Counted from the first letter of the stretch, positions 54,067-63,558 are shown. The stretch is 64,000 bases of DNA from Candidatus Saccharimonadota bacterium (GCA_017545525.1 JAFWMT010000002.1:84215-148214); one strand, 5' to 3'. The notes: a model not told the origin generated them from the sequence alone. Numbers and translations: made by a program.

Positions 54067-55635
54067 ATGAAATCTCGCAGTTTCGATTCTAGGTGGCTTA
54101 TATTTCTCGTCATTATGGTATCAGTACTTACGACTTCCATATATTTAAATAATCAACATAATGACAATACAGCCAATAAAGTAACTAATACTATTTCAGC
54201 TGACAATGGCGACCTGAAAATTAACTGGAATCGTTATCCAACTACCGACATTGAACTTTCTGAATCTTTGATTATTACTGAATCAGGGACCTATCATCTT
54301 ACCGGCTCTTTATCAGACGGTCTTGTAACTATTCGCGCCAGAGAAGATGGCGTAGTACGATTGATTTTAGATAATGTTACAATTTCTAATTCCTCCGGCC
54401 CAGCCATCGCTTGTTATTCGGGCGACGATTTAGTAATTGAACTTGTTGGTGAAAATACTTTAGAAGATGGCGTAACCTATTCAGCCGAATTTGATGAGGA
54501 TGTTACTGGCGCAATTTATTCTAAAGCTGATTTAACTTTTGACGGCGAAGGCTCACTCGACCTAGCTGCTAATTATGCAGATGGCCTTGTCGGTAAAGAT
54601 GATTTAAAAATTAATAATGGTAATTATAAAATTACCGCGAACGATGATGGTATTCGCGGAAAAGATTCTGTTTATATTGTTGATGGTGATTTTAATATTA
54701 ACGCTAAGGCCGATGCTATTAAATCTACTAACGAAACCGATACCGATAAAGGTTTTGTCATGATTGAAAATGGTAATTATAATATAGTGGCCGGTGCAAA
54801 AGGCATTAAAGCGATTAATAGTGTCCTAATTCAAAATGGTAATTTCTCGTTACAAACTTATGATGATGCAGTCCATTCAAATAACTATGTTGGTATTATT
54901 AATGGCAAGATTAATATCACTTCTGGCGATGATGGCATCCACGCCGACCGCGAACTAATTATTGATGGTGGCACTATCACTGTTGCAAAAGCCTACGAGG
55001 GCCTAGAAGCTCAAGTCGTCACTATTAATAATGGTAAAATCAGCCTCACTACTTCTGATGATGGGATTAATGCTGGTGGTGGAGCTGATGCTTCCGCAAC
55101 TAACCGTATTGGTGCTAGCCCTTTCGCTGCCGATGAAAACTGTGTTCTATCGATTAATGGCGGAGAATTATACATTAATGCATCTGGCGATGGTGTTGAT
55201 AGTAATGGCTGGCTTTACATTAATGGCGGAAATACAATTGTAGACGGTCCAACCAACAACGGTAATGGCGCGCTTGACTCCGGCATGGGTATTGTTATGA
55301 ATGGTGGCGAAGTAATCGCGCTCGGAAGCAGCGGTATGGCCGAAACACTTGGTTCTTCATCGAGCGTCTTTAATGTAAGCATGTATTTTGATAGTCAACA
55401 ATCCGCTAAAACTAAAATTGAAATTAAGAATTCAAAAAATGAGACAGTTGTCTCACATACTTCTGCGAAGACTTTTAGCCATATCGCTGTCGGTTCAGAA
55501 AAGTTTCAATTTGGCGAAAGTTATACTATTTATTTAGATGGCGAAGAAAACCGGAATTTCACCATCTCGAGTATTACTACGACTGTTGGCAACAATAACG
55601 TCAACCAGCCCATGACCCCACCAAATCGTAGATAA
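54067..55635 (+). CDS. Secreted beta-helix protein, Cthe_2159/DUF4353 family
   Basis: 522 aa. A signal anchor (~10-30), then repeated short strands with Asn/Gly/Asp turns (GIRGKDSVYIVDGDFNINAKADAIKS, GDDGIHADRELIIDGGTITV), typical of the right-handed parallel beta-helix Cthe_2159 family, which binds polygalacturonate and calcium. C-terminal part (MYFDSQQSAKTKIEIKNSKNE) is a beta-sandwich-like tail. GAGGAG precedes ATG 54067; immediately follows the DUF4956 gene, the usual companion. Confidence 0.85.
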   Translation: MKSRSFDSRWLIFLVIMVSVLTTSIYLNNQHNDNTANKVTNTISADNGDLKINWNRYPTTDIELSESLIITESGTYHLTGSLSDGLVTIRAREDGVVRLILDNVTISNSSGPAIACYSGDDLVIELVGENTLEDGVTYSAEFDEDVTGAIYSKADLTFDGEGSLDLAANYADGLVGKDDLKINNGNYKITANDDGIRGKDSVYIVDGDFNINAKADAIKSTNETDTDKGFVMIENGNYNIVAGAKGIKAINSVLIQNGNFSLQTYDDAVHSNNYVGIINGKINITSGDDGIHADRELIIDGGTITVAKAYEGLEAQVVTINNGKISLTTSDDGINAGGGADASATNRIGASPFAADENCVLSINGGELYINASGDGVDSNGWLYINGGNTIVDGPTNNGNGALDSGMGIVMNGGEVIALGSSGMAETLGSSSSVFNVSMYFDSQQSAKTKIEIKNSKNETVVSHTSAKTFSHIAVGSEKFQFGESYTIYLDGEENRNFTISSITTTVGNNNVNQPMTPPNRR

Positions 55636-55688
55636 AATTTACCTCCAGTTTATAACTTTATGTTATAATGGTTATATTAAGGAGGTTT

Positions 55689-56636
55689 ATGCAACTAATT
55701 GTTATCTTGCTTGCAACAGTTTCGATATTAACATTTTTATCCGGCGTAATTGTTTTCTTTGGCGCCTCTAAAGGTGATAAAGTTAGATCGCTTTGGTTTT
55801 TTCTCGCTGCTATTTTTGCGGCTTTTTGGATGACCTCAATCGCGACTTTCATGATTGCTAAACCTGGTGATGCCAGTTCAATTGGCTGGCACGTCAACTG
55901 GACTTTTGCTAGTGCAATTTTCATTGATGTCGCCTTCCTTGGTTATACCGCATGGAAAGATAAGTATGGAAAACCCTTAACCTTCTTCTTTCTCCTTTTC
56001 GGATTAATTGTTAGTGCTTTCATTTTGCTCCAACCACATCTCCTATATAAAGACGTAATTTTAAGTAATACTGGCAACAGTGTCGTTATGAACATTGGCC
56101 CGCTTTATTTCGCCTATATCATCTTCTTCTCGCTCATTGTTCCTGCTATTGTGATGACTTTCCTAAAACAATATTTTAAATCTAGTTCGAAACGTAAAAA
56201 AGGCAGCGATATCGTTATCGCCATCAGCTTCGGCACCTCAAGCCTTCTTATTTTGGTATTTAATCTTATTTTCCCACTTTTCAATCGTTGGGATTTTATT
56301 TGGATCGGTCCTCTCGCTCTTTCTGCCACGATTATTGCCTTCTATTATACGATTTTGCGCTATCGTTCGCTTAACCTTTCTTCAATTTGGCTCAAAATTT
56401 TCTCATACATCGTTATTATCGCTTCTATTGCAATTGTTTACATGATTATCTTCGCTCTTATTTTCGCCGCTCTCTTCCGCGGTTCAACTCCTTCAACTGA
56501 AGTAATTATTTTAAACTTCATCATGGTCGTTATTTTCATTTGTTTAATGCCAGCCTTAAACCAACTCAGTGTATCTATCCGTTCGCTCATTTCCGGGCAA
56601 AAACCATCAAAAAAGGATGAGACTGATGGAAAATAA
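55689..56636 (+). CDS. Polytopic membrane protein resembling histidine-kinase 7TM (HisKA_7TM) sensor region, without kinase
   Basis: 315 aa with eight to nine helices; helices 1-3 and the WHVNWTFASAIFIDVAFL segment resemble N-terminal 7TM sensor regions of histidine kinases. No HisKA or ATPase domain follows, so it is either a stand-alone receptor or a module separated from its effector. ATG 55689 has GGAGG 3 nt upstream; an earlier ATG in the -10 box is rejected. Follows the beta-helix gene by 53 bp and overlaps the CAP-domain gene by 11 nt. Confidence 0.65.
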   Translation: MQLIVILLATVSILTFLSGVIVFFGASKGDKVRSLWFFLAAIFAAFWMTSIATFMIAKPGDASSIGWHVNWTFASAIFIDVAFLGYTAWKDKYGKPLTFFFLLFGLIVSAFILLQPHLLYKDVILSNTGNSVVMNIGPLYFAYIIFFSLIVPAIVMTFLKQYFKSSSKRKKGSDIVIAISFGTSSLLILVFNLIFPLFNRWDFIWIGPLALSATIIAFYYTILRYRSLNLSSIWLKIFSYIVIIASIAIVYMIIFALIFAALFRGSTPSTEVIILNFIMVVIFICLMPALNQLSVSIRSLISGQKPSKKDETDGK

Positions 56637-57588
56637 GCCAAAACTAAGCTCTAAAATGACCATTTTGCTTTCGGTCAATGCAGCCGCGATTTTGGTTGCT
56701 GGTATTCTAATAGCAAGTGCGATTTGGTTTAATGGTGGGATGGAATTCCGCGCTGTTGGCGAGCGTTCTGATATCGTTGACGATACAGTTGGCGAAATGG
56801 CCTTGCTCGAATCTGTTTCCGACTCGAACACTAAAACTTCTGATCGCGTCTACGTTGCCGGTAACGACGATTATGTCTCGACTGCTAGCCATGAATTCGA
56901 TGGTTCATCTGTTTCGCCTGGCGAACTCTGGAATGAATCTGCAATTACGATTTATGCTACGCCGGACATTGATATTTGTGTGGGCGGCGGGCTTTCCGAA
57001 CTCGGTGAAATGTATTGGCAGACTTCCGATTCTAATGTCATTTCTGGTTTTTACAATACTGCGCGTACTTGGCTAGGCTATAGCAATGAAACGTGTCGTT
57101 ATCCAGTCATTAAAGGTACAGGAACGACTACAATTACCGCCGGTACATATGATGGCCTAAGAAAAGATTCGATTACCGTTACAGTAATAGACCCGCCGGT
57201 TGAACAATGGAAACGCGAAGTCTTAACTTTAGTTAATAAAATTCGTATTAAAAATGATCTTGAACAGCTGGCTTGGGGCACAACTTGCGAAAATGCCGCC
57301 GATATTCGCGCCAAAGAAACTATGACTCTCTATGCTCACACTCGCCCGGACGGCAGTAGCTGGGCTACAGTTTGTGAACCTCCGGAAGCTGGCGGGGTCA
57401 GTGGTGAAAACCTCGCCATTGGTAACGCTGCTGTCTCTCCCGCAACCGTCGTTGCCCTTTGGATGGGCTCCGAAACCCACCGCGCCAACATCTTAAATCC
57501 TGATTATACTAAACTCTCTGTCGGCTTTAATTTCGACCTAAACTCAGATTATAAAACTTACTGGTCTGAATTCTTTAGTACATATTGA
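56626..57588 (+). CDS. CAP-domain (SCP/PR1-like) secreted protein
   Basis: 320 aa. Signal anchor ~15-35, an acidic linker, an Ig-like BIG2 region (~105-205; TISLITITAGTYDGLRKDSITVTVID-type strands), and a C-terminal CAP domain (~210-320) with VLTLVNKIRIKNDLEQLAW, HTRPDGSSW, GENLAIG, VVALWMGSETHRANILNPDYTKLSVGF. The Ser/His/Glu surface of CAP domains binds lipids or polysaccharides. Overlaps the upstream gene by 11 nt; ATG 56626 has GGATG upstream. Its 3' end overlaps the convergent serine hydrolase by 31 bp. Confidence 0.88.
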   Translation: MENKPKLSSKMTILLSVNAAAILVAGILIASAIWFNGGMEFRAVGERSDIVDDTVGEMALLESVSDSNTKTSDRVYVAGNDDYVSTASHEFDGSSVSPGELWNESAITIYATPDIDICVGGGLSELGEMYWQTSDSNVISGFYNTARTWLGYSNETCRYPVIKGTGTTTITAGTYDGLRKDSITVTVIDPPVEQWKREVLTLVNKIRIKNDLEQLAWGTTCENAADIRAKETMTLYAHTRPDGSSWATVCEPPEAGGVSGENLAIGNAAVSPATVVALWMGSETHRANILNPDYTKLSVGFNFDLNSDYKTYWSEFFSTY

Positions 57589-58514
57589 TTTTCTATCATC
57601 GTTCCAAGCCTTCTAATCTGTTGGAACGGCACTTGGTTTGTCATCACAACGACAATAAAATGCCTGTCATCTTCCGGAAATTCAACAATTGCCGCATCAT
57701 GATAAATATCCCACGATTTTCCGTTATAATCCCAACCTACTTTATTATAGACATTCGCTTTCGTAAACCCGCTTGGTAATCCTTGTCGCCAATCATACGT
57801 CGTTACCGGTTGATTTAGAAACGAGTCTTTCATCACATCAATCAATTCTTTATCATCTATCTCTTCATGCTGATAAAATATCTTCATCATTTTTAAAATA
57901 TCTTCTGGAGTCGAAACTAAAGAAGAAATATCTGAATTCGTAATTTCAAAATCATTTTGAATAATTTCGTCTAGTTCATCATGACCAATGTATCCCCAAA
58001 GTGTTTCCGCGCAAGGCGAATAAGATTCTCTAATCGCTAAATCTAGACACTCTAAAACTGTATGTCCAGTTCCCCCTACTGTTTCTTCCGCTGTCAATTC
58101 TGCCGATTGCAACCTTTTATATCCTTCATAAACTACAAATAATTTATATAACGACGCCGTCCCATAACTTTCACTGGGATTATAAGACCCTACTATCTCA
58201 TCTCTTTCTAAATCATAAATCAGAACACTTCGATTCCCTTCAACCGAACTAACCCACTCATCTACTATGTCCTGAAAATCAATTTTTAGCACTTCCTTTT
58301 TCTCTTCTACCTCTGTTTTTTCGGGTAAATCATAGGCGCTTTCTTCAGCTTCTGAATCGGCACCACTGCAGCTTTTTTTCGCAAACAACCCATTTAATGA
58401 AAAAGCAATCATCAGTGTCGCCACTACTACGGATATAAACAATAAAACTAAAAATATTATCTTTTCTTTTTTGCCAATTATGGTCTTTCGCTGACCAGAC
58501 GATTTAGAAACCAT
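57558..58514 (-). CDS. Serine hydrolase, class A beta-lactamase/PBP-like fold
   Basis: 318 aa. One N-terminal helix (~20-42), then a beta-lactamase-like domain: nucleophile SxxK in TASLYKLFVV, an SYS-type second motif in ESYSPCAE and KVGWDYNG in place of KTG, which would disfavour classic beta-lactam hydrolysis. It may trim peptidoglycan peptides outside the membrane. It overlaps the CapA-like gene by 37 nt, so the two are co-transcribed. Convergent with the CAP-domain gene. Confidence 0.78.
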   Translation of the reverse strand: MVSKSSGQRKTIIGKKEKIIFLVLLFISVVVATLMIAFSLNGLFAKKSCSGADSEAEESAYDLPEKTEVEEKKEVLKIDFQDIVDEWVSSVEGNRSVLIYDLERDEIVGSYNPSESYGTASLYKLFVVYEGYKRLQSAELTAEETVGGTGHTVLECLDLAIRESYSPCAETLWGYIGHDELDEIIQNDFEITNSDISSLVSTPEDILKMMKIFYQHEEIDDKELIDVMKDSFLNQPVTTYDWRQGLPSGFTKANVYNKVGWDYNGKSWDIYHDAAIVEFPEDDRHFIVVVMTNQVPFQQIRRLGTMIENQYVLKNSDQ

Positions 58515-59968
58515 TTCGCTGTCTCCTCATCTAAAATTTCAGTTTGCATATTTTTATCATAAACTGTCGGCGTAATCTTCGTCTGTAATAATTTGCCATT
58601 GTAGAAATAATGCCCGAGAACTAAACTTCTCGTCGTTCCCGGCCACCAAACTTGGTCAAAAAACAAATTTCCTAGACCATAGTAAATCACACCGTTATCA
58701 TACAGCTCGAAAGTTTGAGGCTGATGCGCGCTCGTCCCGACCACCATATCCGCTCCAAGTTCAATCAAGTGTCGGAAGAATCCTATCTGATCACCTGCCG
58801 CCGAATTTGCATAGTCGCAAGTTGCATCTTCATATTCCGAAGCATACGCACTACATTCATAGTACTGGATATCAACAATCACAAAATCGCCTCGCTCCTT
58901 AGCTTTATTTATCTCATTTGCTGCATTCTCTTCATAATATTGATTCGCCCCCGGCGTATTATCATAAGTCGCCCCACCCGTCGATAAATTATAAGCCAAG
59001 AACGTAATCCCCGAACCTTTTTCCTCAATTTCTAGTGGTATAGCCGCCTTTTCCGCCGATTCCCCACCTCCAACAATTCTAATTCCGTTGTCATTATAGA
59101 TCGCAATACTTTCAAGCGCCGCGGTATCTCCGCAATCTTGGTTATGATTACCAGTTAGCTCTACTATATCTAAGCCAATATCTGTTAATGTATTAATAAA
59201 TCTCTTATCCGAGCAAATATTTCCAGACGTCGCAAAATCTGTAAATGAAGATTCATTCGACGTGTGCGTCAAATCAAAACTAGATAGAAAGTCCTTTATT
59301 TTTTCACTAAAATAAGTCGCATCTCCGACTTTATAAAGTTTTGCATTCATTCCTCGCGACAAAGCCGTTACACCAGTTTGCGCAAAAGCTAAAACGGTCT
59401 CCTTCTCCGGAAAAACTTTCGCAAAAGCTCCTTCAACTAACGGCTGAATCTCTTCTTCATATTTTTCCGAAGTAAAACTAATTACGCGAAACACTGCCCC
59501 CGCGTTAAAATCATCTAAATAGTATTTATCATTAATACTTAATAGTTTCTTTTGGAAGTCCAACTCATCTATATCAATCATATTAAAGTTGACTTCAGAA
59601 ACATAGGCGTCACTAAATAAAATTTCCGGCTCGTCTGCTTCAATATTCGTATCAGTACTATAAAAATCTGTTACCGGTACCGAAATTTTTTCCAAAAACT
59701 CCCCGCTCGTAAGTTCTGGTTTCTCCAAATAGTCTATTGCCGAAATATAGACATCTTTATCTAAGTCGACTTCATCGGTAAAAATCGCCGCAAGTTTTTC
59801 TAATTCTTCCGCATTCAAGCTTTCATCATAATAAACTACGCCGGGGATACGAAAAACTCCGGTCTTAGTGATAAACTGAATCCCAAAAAACACCGCTAAA
59901 AATATCACGACGAATAACGAAATCGTGATTAAAAAAGCTTTTGTTCGATTTCTTTTACTCCTCACCAT
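58478..59968 (-). CDS. CapA-like poly-gamma-glutamate/metallophosphatase-type protein
   Basis: 496 aa, one N-terminal transmembrane anchor (~10-30), then a long loop and the PGA_cap fold: TSNESSFTDFAT, VELTGNHNQDCGD (metal site, GNHN), GGGESAEKAAIPLE, VVGTSAHQPQTFELYDNGVIYYGLGNLFFDQVWW. The fold has a calcineurin-like metal centre and functions in capsule or cell-wall amide chemistry. I chose ATG 59968 with TATAAT 7 nt upstream; a longer frame would run through the divergent promoter. Confidence 0.85.
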   Translation of the reverse strand: MVRSKRNRTKAFLITISLFVVIFLAVFFGIQFITKTGVFRIPGVVYYDESLNAEELEKLAAIFTDEVDLDKDVYISAIDYLEKPELTSGEFLEKISVPVTDFYSTDTNIEADEPEILFSDAYVSEVNFNMIDIDELDFQKKLLSINDKYYLDDFNAGAVFRVISFTSEKYEEEIQPLVEGAFAKVFPEKETVLAFAQTGVTALSRGMNAKLYKVGDATYFSEKIKDFLSSFDLTHTSNESSFTDFATSGNICSDKRFINTLTDIGLDIVELTGNHNQDCGDTAALESIAIYNDNGIRIVGGGESAEKAAIPLEIEEKGSGITFLAYNLSTGGATYDNTPGANQYYEENAANEINKAKERGDFVIVDIQYYECSAYASEYEDATCDYANSAAGDQIGFFRHLIELGADMVVGTSAHQPQTFELYDNGVIYYGLGNLFFDQVWWPGTTRSLVLGHYFYNGKLLQTKITPTVYDKNMQTEILDEETAKWFLNRLVSERP

Positions 59969-59996
59969 ACTATATATTATATGGTATAATAATGGT
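59969..59996. promoter_or_regulatory. 28-bp divergent promoter between the CapA-like and GH97 genes
   Basis: Minus TATAAT at 59981-59976 (7 nt to ATG 59968) and plus TATAAT at 59985-59990 (6 nt to ATG 59997) lie back to back with 3 bp between. Both mRNAs should be leaderless. Confidence 0.65.
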
Positions 59997-61958
59997 ATGT
60001 TCAAGTGGGCAAGCTGGTTTTCTCGTGACGAAATTGAAAAAGACATTTTCTCGCCAAACGGGAGAGTTCGCTGTCATTTTTCATTAAAAAATGGACATGT
60101 TTTTTATTCAGTTTTTAAAAATGATAAAGTCATCATCAAGCCCTCTAATCTAGGTATCTTAATTTGTGGCGAGGAGCCTTTTCAAAATAATTTAAAATTA
60201 GTTCGCGAACAATCGAGAAGACATGTCGAAACTATCGAAATGCCTTGGGGTGAAGATCGTTATATCGAAAACAACTATTCCGAATCGACTTTTTATTTAG
60301 CTGAGAACAAGGAGCCTCGACGTATTTTTACTTTAAGATTTCGGGTTTTTGATCACGCTGTCGCCTTTCGTTATGAAATTCCGCCCCAACCTAAATTTTC
60401 GCAAATTACTATCAAAGATGAGTTAACCGAATTTAATTTAGATTTAAATACTACCGCCTGGAAAATTCCAGCCTATGAACCCGACCGTTATGAATACAAT
60501 TACGAAAAAACTACGGTTTTTAATTTAAAAAAATCTGTGCACACTCCTCTGACTCTAAAAACTCCGAATGGTTATTATCTCTCAATTCATGAAGCCGCGC
60601 TTTACAACTATGGTTCAATGACCATTAAACTAAACGAACGTAACATCTTAAAATCCGACATTACTCCCCTCTCCGATGGAACCAAAGCCCATATCGTTTT
60701 GCCGTTCCAGACTCCCTGGCGTTTAATTATGCTTGCCGATTCGGCTATTGAACTAACTACAAATCGTACGATGTTTGCATTAAATGACCCGCCAACTGAA
60801 GATTTTAGTTGGGTGAAAACTTTAAAATTTATCGGCATTTGGTGGGCGATGTATGTTGGCGAATGGACTTGGGCCCCAGGAGAGCGCCACGGTGCTACGA
60901 CTGAACACGCCAAGTCCTACATTGACGCCGCCGTTCGACTCGGAATTTCCGGCTTGCTGATTGAAGGTTGGAACGATGGTTGGGAAGGCGATTGGCTTGA
61001 AAATGGCATCAATAATAAATTTACCGTCTCGACCGCCGATTTCAATCTCGAAGAAGTCGCGAATTATGCTTATAAAAACAATATTGAAATAGTCGGTCAT
61101 CACGAAACCGTCGGTTTTATCGATAACTACGAAAAACAACTCGAAGAAGCCTATAATTATTACGCCGTCAATAACATTCATTATATTAAAACTGGCTATG
61201 CCGGTAGCATGATGCTAATTAACGGCCGTCGCGAATTTCATCATTCCCAACTCGGCGTCAACCACTACCAAAAAACTGTTTCTCTAGCCGCTAAGAAAAA
61301 AATCATGTTAGATATCCACGAACCAATCAAAGGAACCGGCATCGAAAGAACATATCCGAATCTACTTTCGCGCGAAGGCGCTCGTGGCCAGGAATATGAA
61401 GGTGGGGCCCTAAGCCCCTCCCACGCTTGCTATTTACCATATACGCGTCTACTTTCTGGTGGCATGGATTATACCAGCGGAATCTTCGATCTCGCCAATA
61501 GCGTTAAACGTATTTCAACTACTCTCGCTCGTCAACTTGCTTATTTCGTCACGATTTATTCTGGCATGCAGATGGCCGCCGACCGTCCATTTATGTACGA
61601 AGAAAAGTTCCCAGAAGAATTTAGCTTTATTCGCGATGTTCCAACTAATTTTGAAAAAACTTTACCTCTTGCTGGCGAAATTGGCGAATATTACATTGTC
61701 GCAAGAAAAGATTACGATTCAGAAGATTGGTATCTTGGCGGAGTAACCGATGAAACTGGACGCCGTGTTCATGTAAATTTAGATTTTCTCGACAACGGCG
61801 TCTATGAAGCGACGATTTTTGCTGATTCGGATGATGCTCATTATCGCGACAATCAATTTGGTATTCTTAAACAGAAAAAACGCGTCGGTAAAAATGATTC
61901 CCTCGACCTTTACCTCGCTCCAGGCGGCGGTTTCGCCATTAAATTAAAGAAAATCTAA
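59997..61958 (+). CDS. GH97 family glycoside hydrolase
   Basis: 653 aa. N-terminal beta-supersandwich (~1-265) and TIM barrel (~275-560) with GH97 marks: ISGLLIEGWNDGWEGDW, VGHHETVGF, HYIKTGYAG, IMLDIHEPIKGTGIERTYPNLLSREGARGQEYEG, then a C-terminal beta domain. GH97 includes alpha-glucosidases and alpha-galactosidases; the Glu in REGARGQE suggests an inverting glucosidase, but I cannot settle this. No signal peptide, so a cytoplasmic enzyme on imported oligosaccharides is likely. Start ATG 59997. Confidence 0.9.
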   Translation: MFKWASWFSRDEIEKDIFSPNGRVRCHFSLKNGHVFYSVFKNDKVIIKPSNLGILICGEEPFQNNLKLVREQSRRHVETIEMPWGEDRYIENNYSESTFYLAENKEPRRIFTLRFRVFDHAVAFRYEIPPQPKFSQITIKDELTEFNLDLNTTAWKIPAYEPDRYEYNYEKTTVFNLKKSVHTPLTLKTPNGYYLSIHEAALYNYGSMTIKLNERNILKSDITPLSDGTKAHIVLPFQTPWRLIMLADSAIELTTNRTMFALNDPPTEDFSWVKTLKFIGIWWAMYVGEWTWAPGERHGATTEHAKSYIDAAVRLGISGLLIEGWNDGWEGDWLENGINNKFTVSTADFNLEEVANYAYKNNIEIVGHHETVGFIDNYEKQLEEAYNYYAVNNIHYIKTGYAGSMMLINGRREFHHSQLGVNHYQKTVSLAAKKKIMLDIHEPIKGTGIERTYPNLLSREGARGQEYEGGALSPSHACYLPYTRLLSGGMDYTSGIFDLANSVKRISTTLARQLAYFVTIYSGMQMAADRPFMYEEKFPEEFSFIRDVPTNFEKTLPLAGEIGEYYIVARKDYDSEDWYLGGVTDETGRRVHVNLDFLDNGVYEATIFADSDDAHYRDNQFGILKQKKRVGKNDSLDLYLAPGGGFAIKLKKI

Positions 61959-61988
61959 AATATTTAATATTTTTTATTTTGTTTATGC

Positions 61989-62011
61989 TATAATTAGTGA
62001 AAAGGAGGAGT
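61989..62011 (+). promoter_or_regulatory. -10 box and short Shine-Dalgarno leader of the sortase gene
   Basis: TATAAT at 61989-61994 and AAGGAGG at 62002-62008, 3 nt before GTG 62012. Transcription would start near 62001, so the mRNA begins with the ribosome binding site. Confidence 0.6.
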
Positions 62012-62503
62012 GTGAAATTAGGGAGGCGCATAGAACCAAGATATCTTTTCATAGGTTTGTATGTTTTTGCATTTCTCGTATATATAATATATGGTCTTAC
62101 TCCAGTTAAAGCTGCCGATTATGAAATATCTACTGATTTAAATATTCCTAGTATTAATTTAAATTCCAGTGTTACGACCTTAAGATTAGAAAACAATAAA
62201 TTAAACACACCTGATACTATTGTCGGCCGTTTCCAAAACCATAAAAATAAAACTTTATTAATCGGCCATTCTACTACTATTTTCACTGATTTAAACCAAA
62301 TAGAACTTGGTGCGGAAATTTTCTATGATGAAACTAACTATAAGGTTACAAAAATAGAAACCTTAGAAAAATCCGATATCAGAATGGAAGAAATTTTAGC
62401 CGAATCTAATCAAGAAACTATTGTTTTAATGACCTGCGCCGGCGAGTTACTCGAGCATGGCGATGCTACACACCGTTTAATTATTGAAGCTGTAAAAGAT
62501 TAA
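62012..62503 (+). CDS. Sortase (class D/E-like transpeptidase)
   Basis: 163 aa. One transmembrane helix (~10-30), then the sortase barrel: NIPSINLNSSV, TLLIGHSTTIF (catalytic His), VLMTCAGELLEHG (catalytic Cys in TC), HRLIIEA (Arg). The catalytic triad is complete. The protein is short. GTG 62012 is preferred over GTG 61997 by the Shine-Dalgarno. No protein in this window has a clear LPXTG plus membrane anchor, so its substrates lie elsewhere or have unusual motifs. Confidence 0.9.
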   Translation: MKLGRRIEPRYLFIGLYVFAFLVYIIYGLTPVKAADYEISTDLNIPSINLNSSVTTLRLENNKLNTPDTIVGRFQNHKNKTLLIGHSTTIFTDLNQIELGAEIFYDETNYKVTKIETLEKSDIRMEEILAESNQETIVLMTCAGELLEHGDATHRLIIEAVKD

Positions 62504-63045
62504 ACCCCAGGAGAAAACATCTTTAGCTTTTTTTCGTGTATCTTATAATTTTTGTCGTGACTTTTCACTTCTTCCCAAAATGCTTTTGAATGGTTCATAT
62601 GATTTAAATGCGCTAATTCATGTAAAATCACATAATCGCGTAATATTTCCGGCACTTTCATCAGGCCAATATTTAAAGATATTGTCCGATTTGACGAACA
62701 AGACCCCCATCTCGTATTTGCGTGCGTTAGCCGACACTTGTCATAAGTGTATCCATAAAGTTTTGCAAAATATTCTAGTCGATACGGCAAATACTCACGC
62801 GCTTTCTTCGTCAAAAGTTTTTTCTGGTAATCACGCGCTCTCTGTTCTTTCGGGTCTTTAATTGGCAACTTCTCTCGAATTACTTTCCGATTAGAATTTA
62901 AAAACCTTTTCGCCAAAAAATCCGAAGTATATTTTGGCACCGACATCGCCAACCGTCCCGATGTCGAAATCGAAAACCGCACTCCTCTTGAGAGCGAATT
63001 TTTCCGTACAATCACCTCGCCAAATTCGGCGTCATTAATTATCAT
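62500..63045 (-). CDS. YgjP-like (WLM/DUF45) metallopeptidase
   Basis: 181 aa. Zinc motif HELAHLNHMNHSKAFW (HExxH plus third His), the NTRWGSCSSNRTISLNIGLMKVP segment and a DNA-binding-like N-terminal half (FDVSKFTSDFLAKRF-type). Members are soluble, poorly studied zinc hydrolases. Its stop meets the P-loop kinase gene, and its 3' end overlaps the sortase by 4 nt. Confidence 0.88.
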   Translation of the reverse strand: MIINDAEFGEVIVRKNSLSRGVRFSISTSGRLAMSVPKYTSDFLAKRFLNSNRKVIREKLPIKDPKEQRARDYQKKLLTKKAREYLPYRLEYFAKLYGYTYDKCRLTHANTRWGSCSSNRTISLNIGLMKVPEILRDYVILHELAHLNHMNHSKAFWEEVKSHDKNYKIHEKKLKMFSPGV

Positions 63046-63540
63046 TTAAATATCCGCTAAGCCAGTCAGAATATGACGCGTTTGCGTCTCAAACGTATGT
63101 TTCCCCGACAATATCACCGGCTTTTCAATCTCGGACGGCGCTTCCATCTCCGCAATCGCGGTTTCGTAAGCTGTTTTCGCTTTTGCAACTGAACGATATT
63201 TTCTCTTCATTCGGTTACGAATCGTCGCCGCATCCGTCTGTACCCAAACTAAAGTCGGTTCGTAACCATGACTTCTTAAAGTATTACGAACTTCAAGTCG
63301 CGATTTTTCCGTATCTAACCCACCTTCAATTACAATAGTCTGTCCCGTTCTCGCAATTAAATCTAAAACCATCAACATTACTTCCCAGGAAAAACTACAC
63401 TCTTCCATTAGCTCAGTAAGATTATAATAAGTCAGTCCGAATTTAGCCGCAAATTTCTCCGCAAACGTCGTTTTCCCACTACAAGGCGCACCGAAAACTA
63501 ACAGCCCACGTGGTTTATTCCTCTTATTACCTTCCATCAT
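63046..63540 (-). CDS. P-loop AAA/nucleotide-kinase-like protein
   Basis: 164 aa. Walker A is GAPCSGKTTFAEK, followed by YYNLTELMEE, TIVIEGGLDTEKSR and a LID-like RMKRKYRS, as in the AAA_33 group of small kinases. The substrate is unknown. Its stop abuts the metallopeptidase start; the two genes are almost certainly one unit. Confidence 0.75.
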   Translation of the reverse strand: MMEGNKRNKPRGLLVFGAPCSGKTTFAEKFAAKFGLTYYNLTELMEECSFSWEVMLMVLDLIARTGQTIVIEGGLDTEKSRLEVRNTLRSHGYEPTLVWVQTDAATIRNRMKRKYRSVAKAKTAYETAIAEMEAPSEIEKPVILSGKHTFETQTRHILTGLADI

Positions 63541-63558
63541 AAATCTATTGTAACATAG

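Noticed and set aside
56569..56625. Start of the CAP-domain protein at 56569
   Set aside because: It would lie deep in the preceding gene; ATG 56626 has a Shine-Dalgarno-like GGATG and gives a proper signal anchor.
59925..59996. Upstream start of the GH97 gene at 59925
   Set aside because: It overlaps the divergent promoter and the start of the CapA-like gene; ATG 59997 has a well-placed -10 box.
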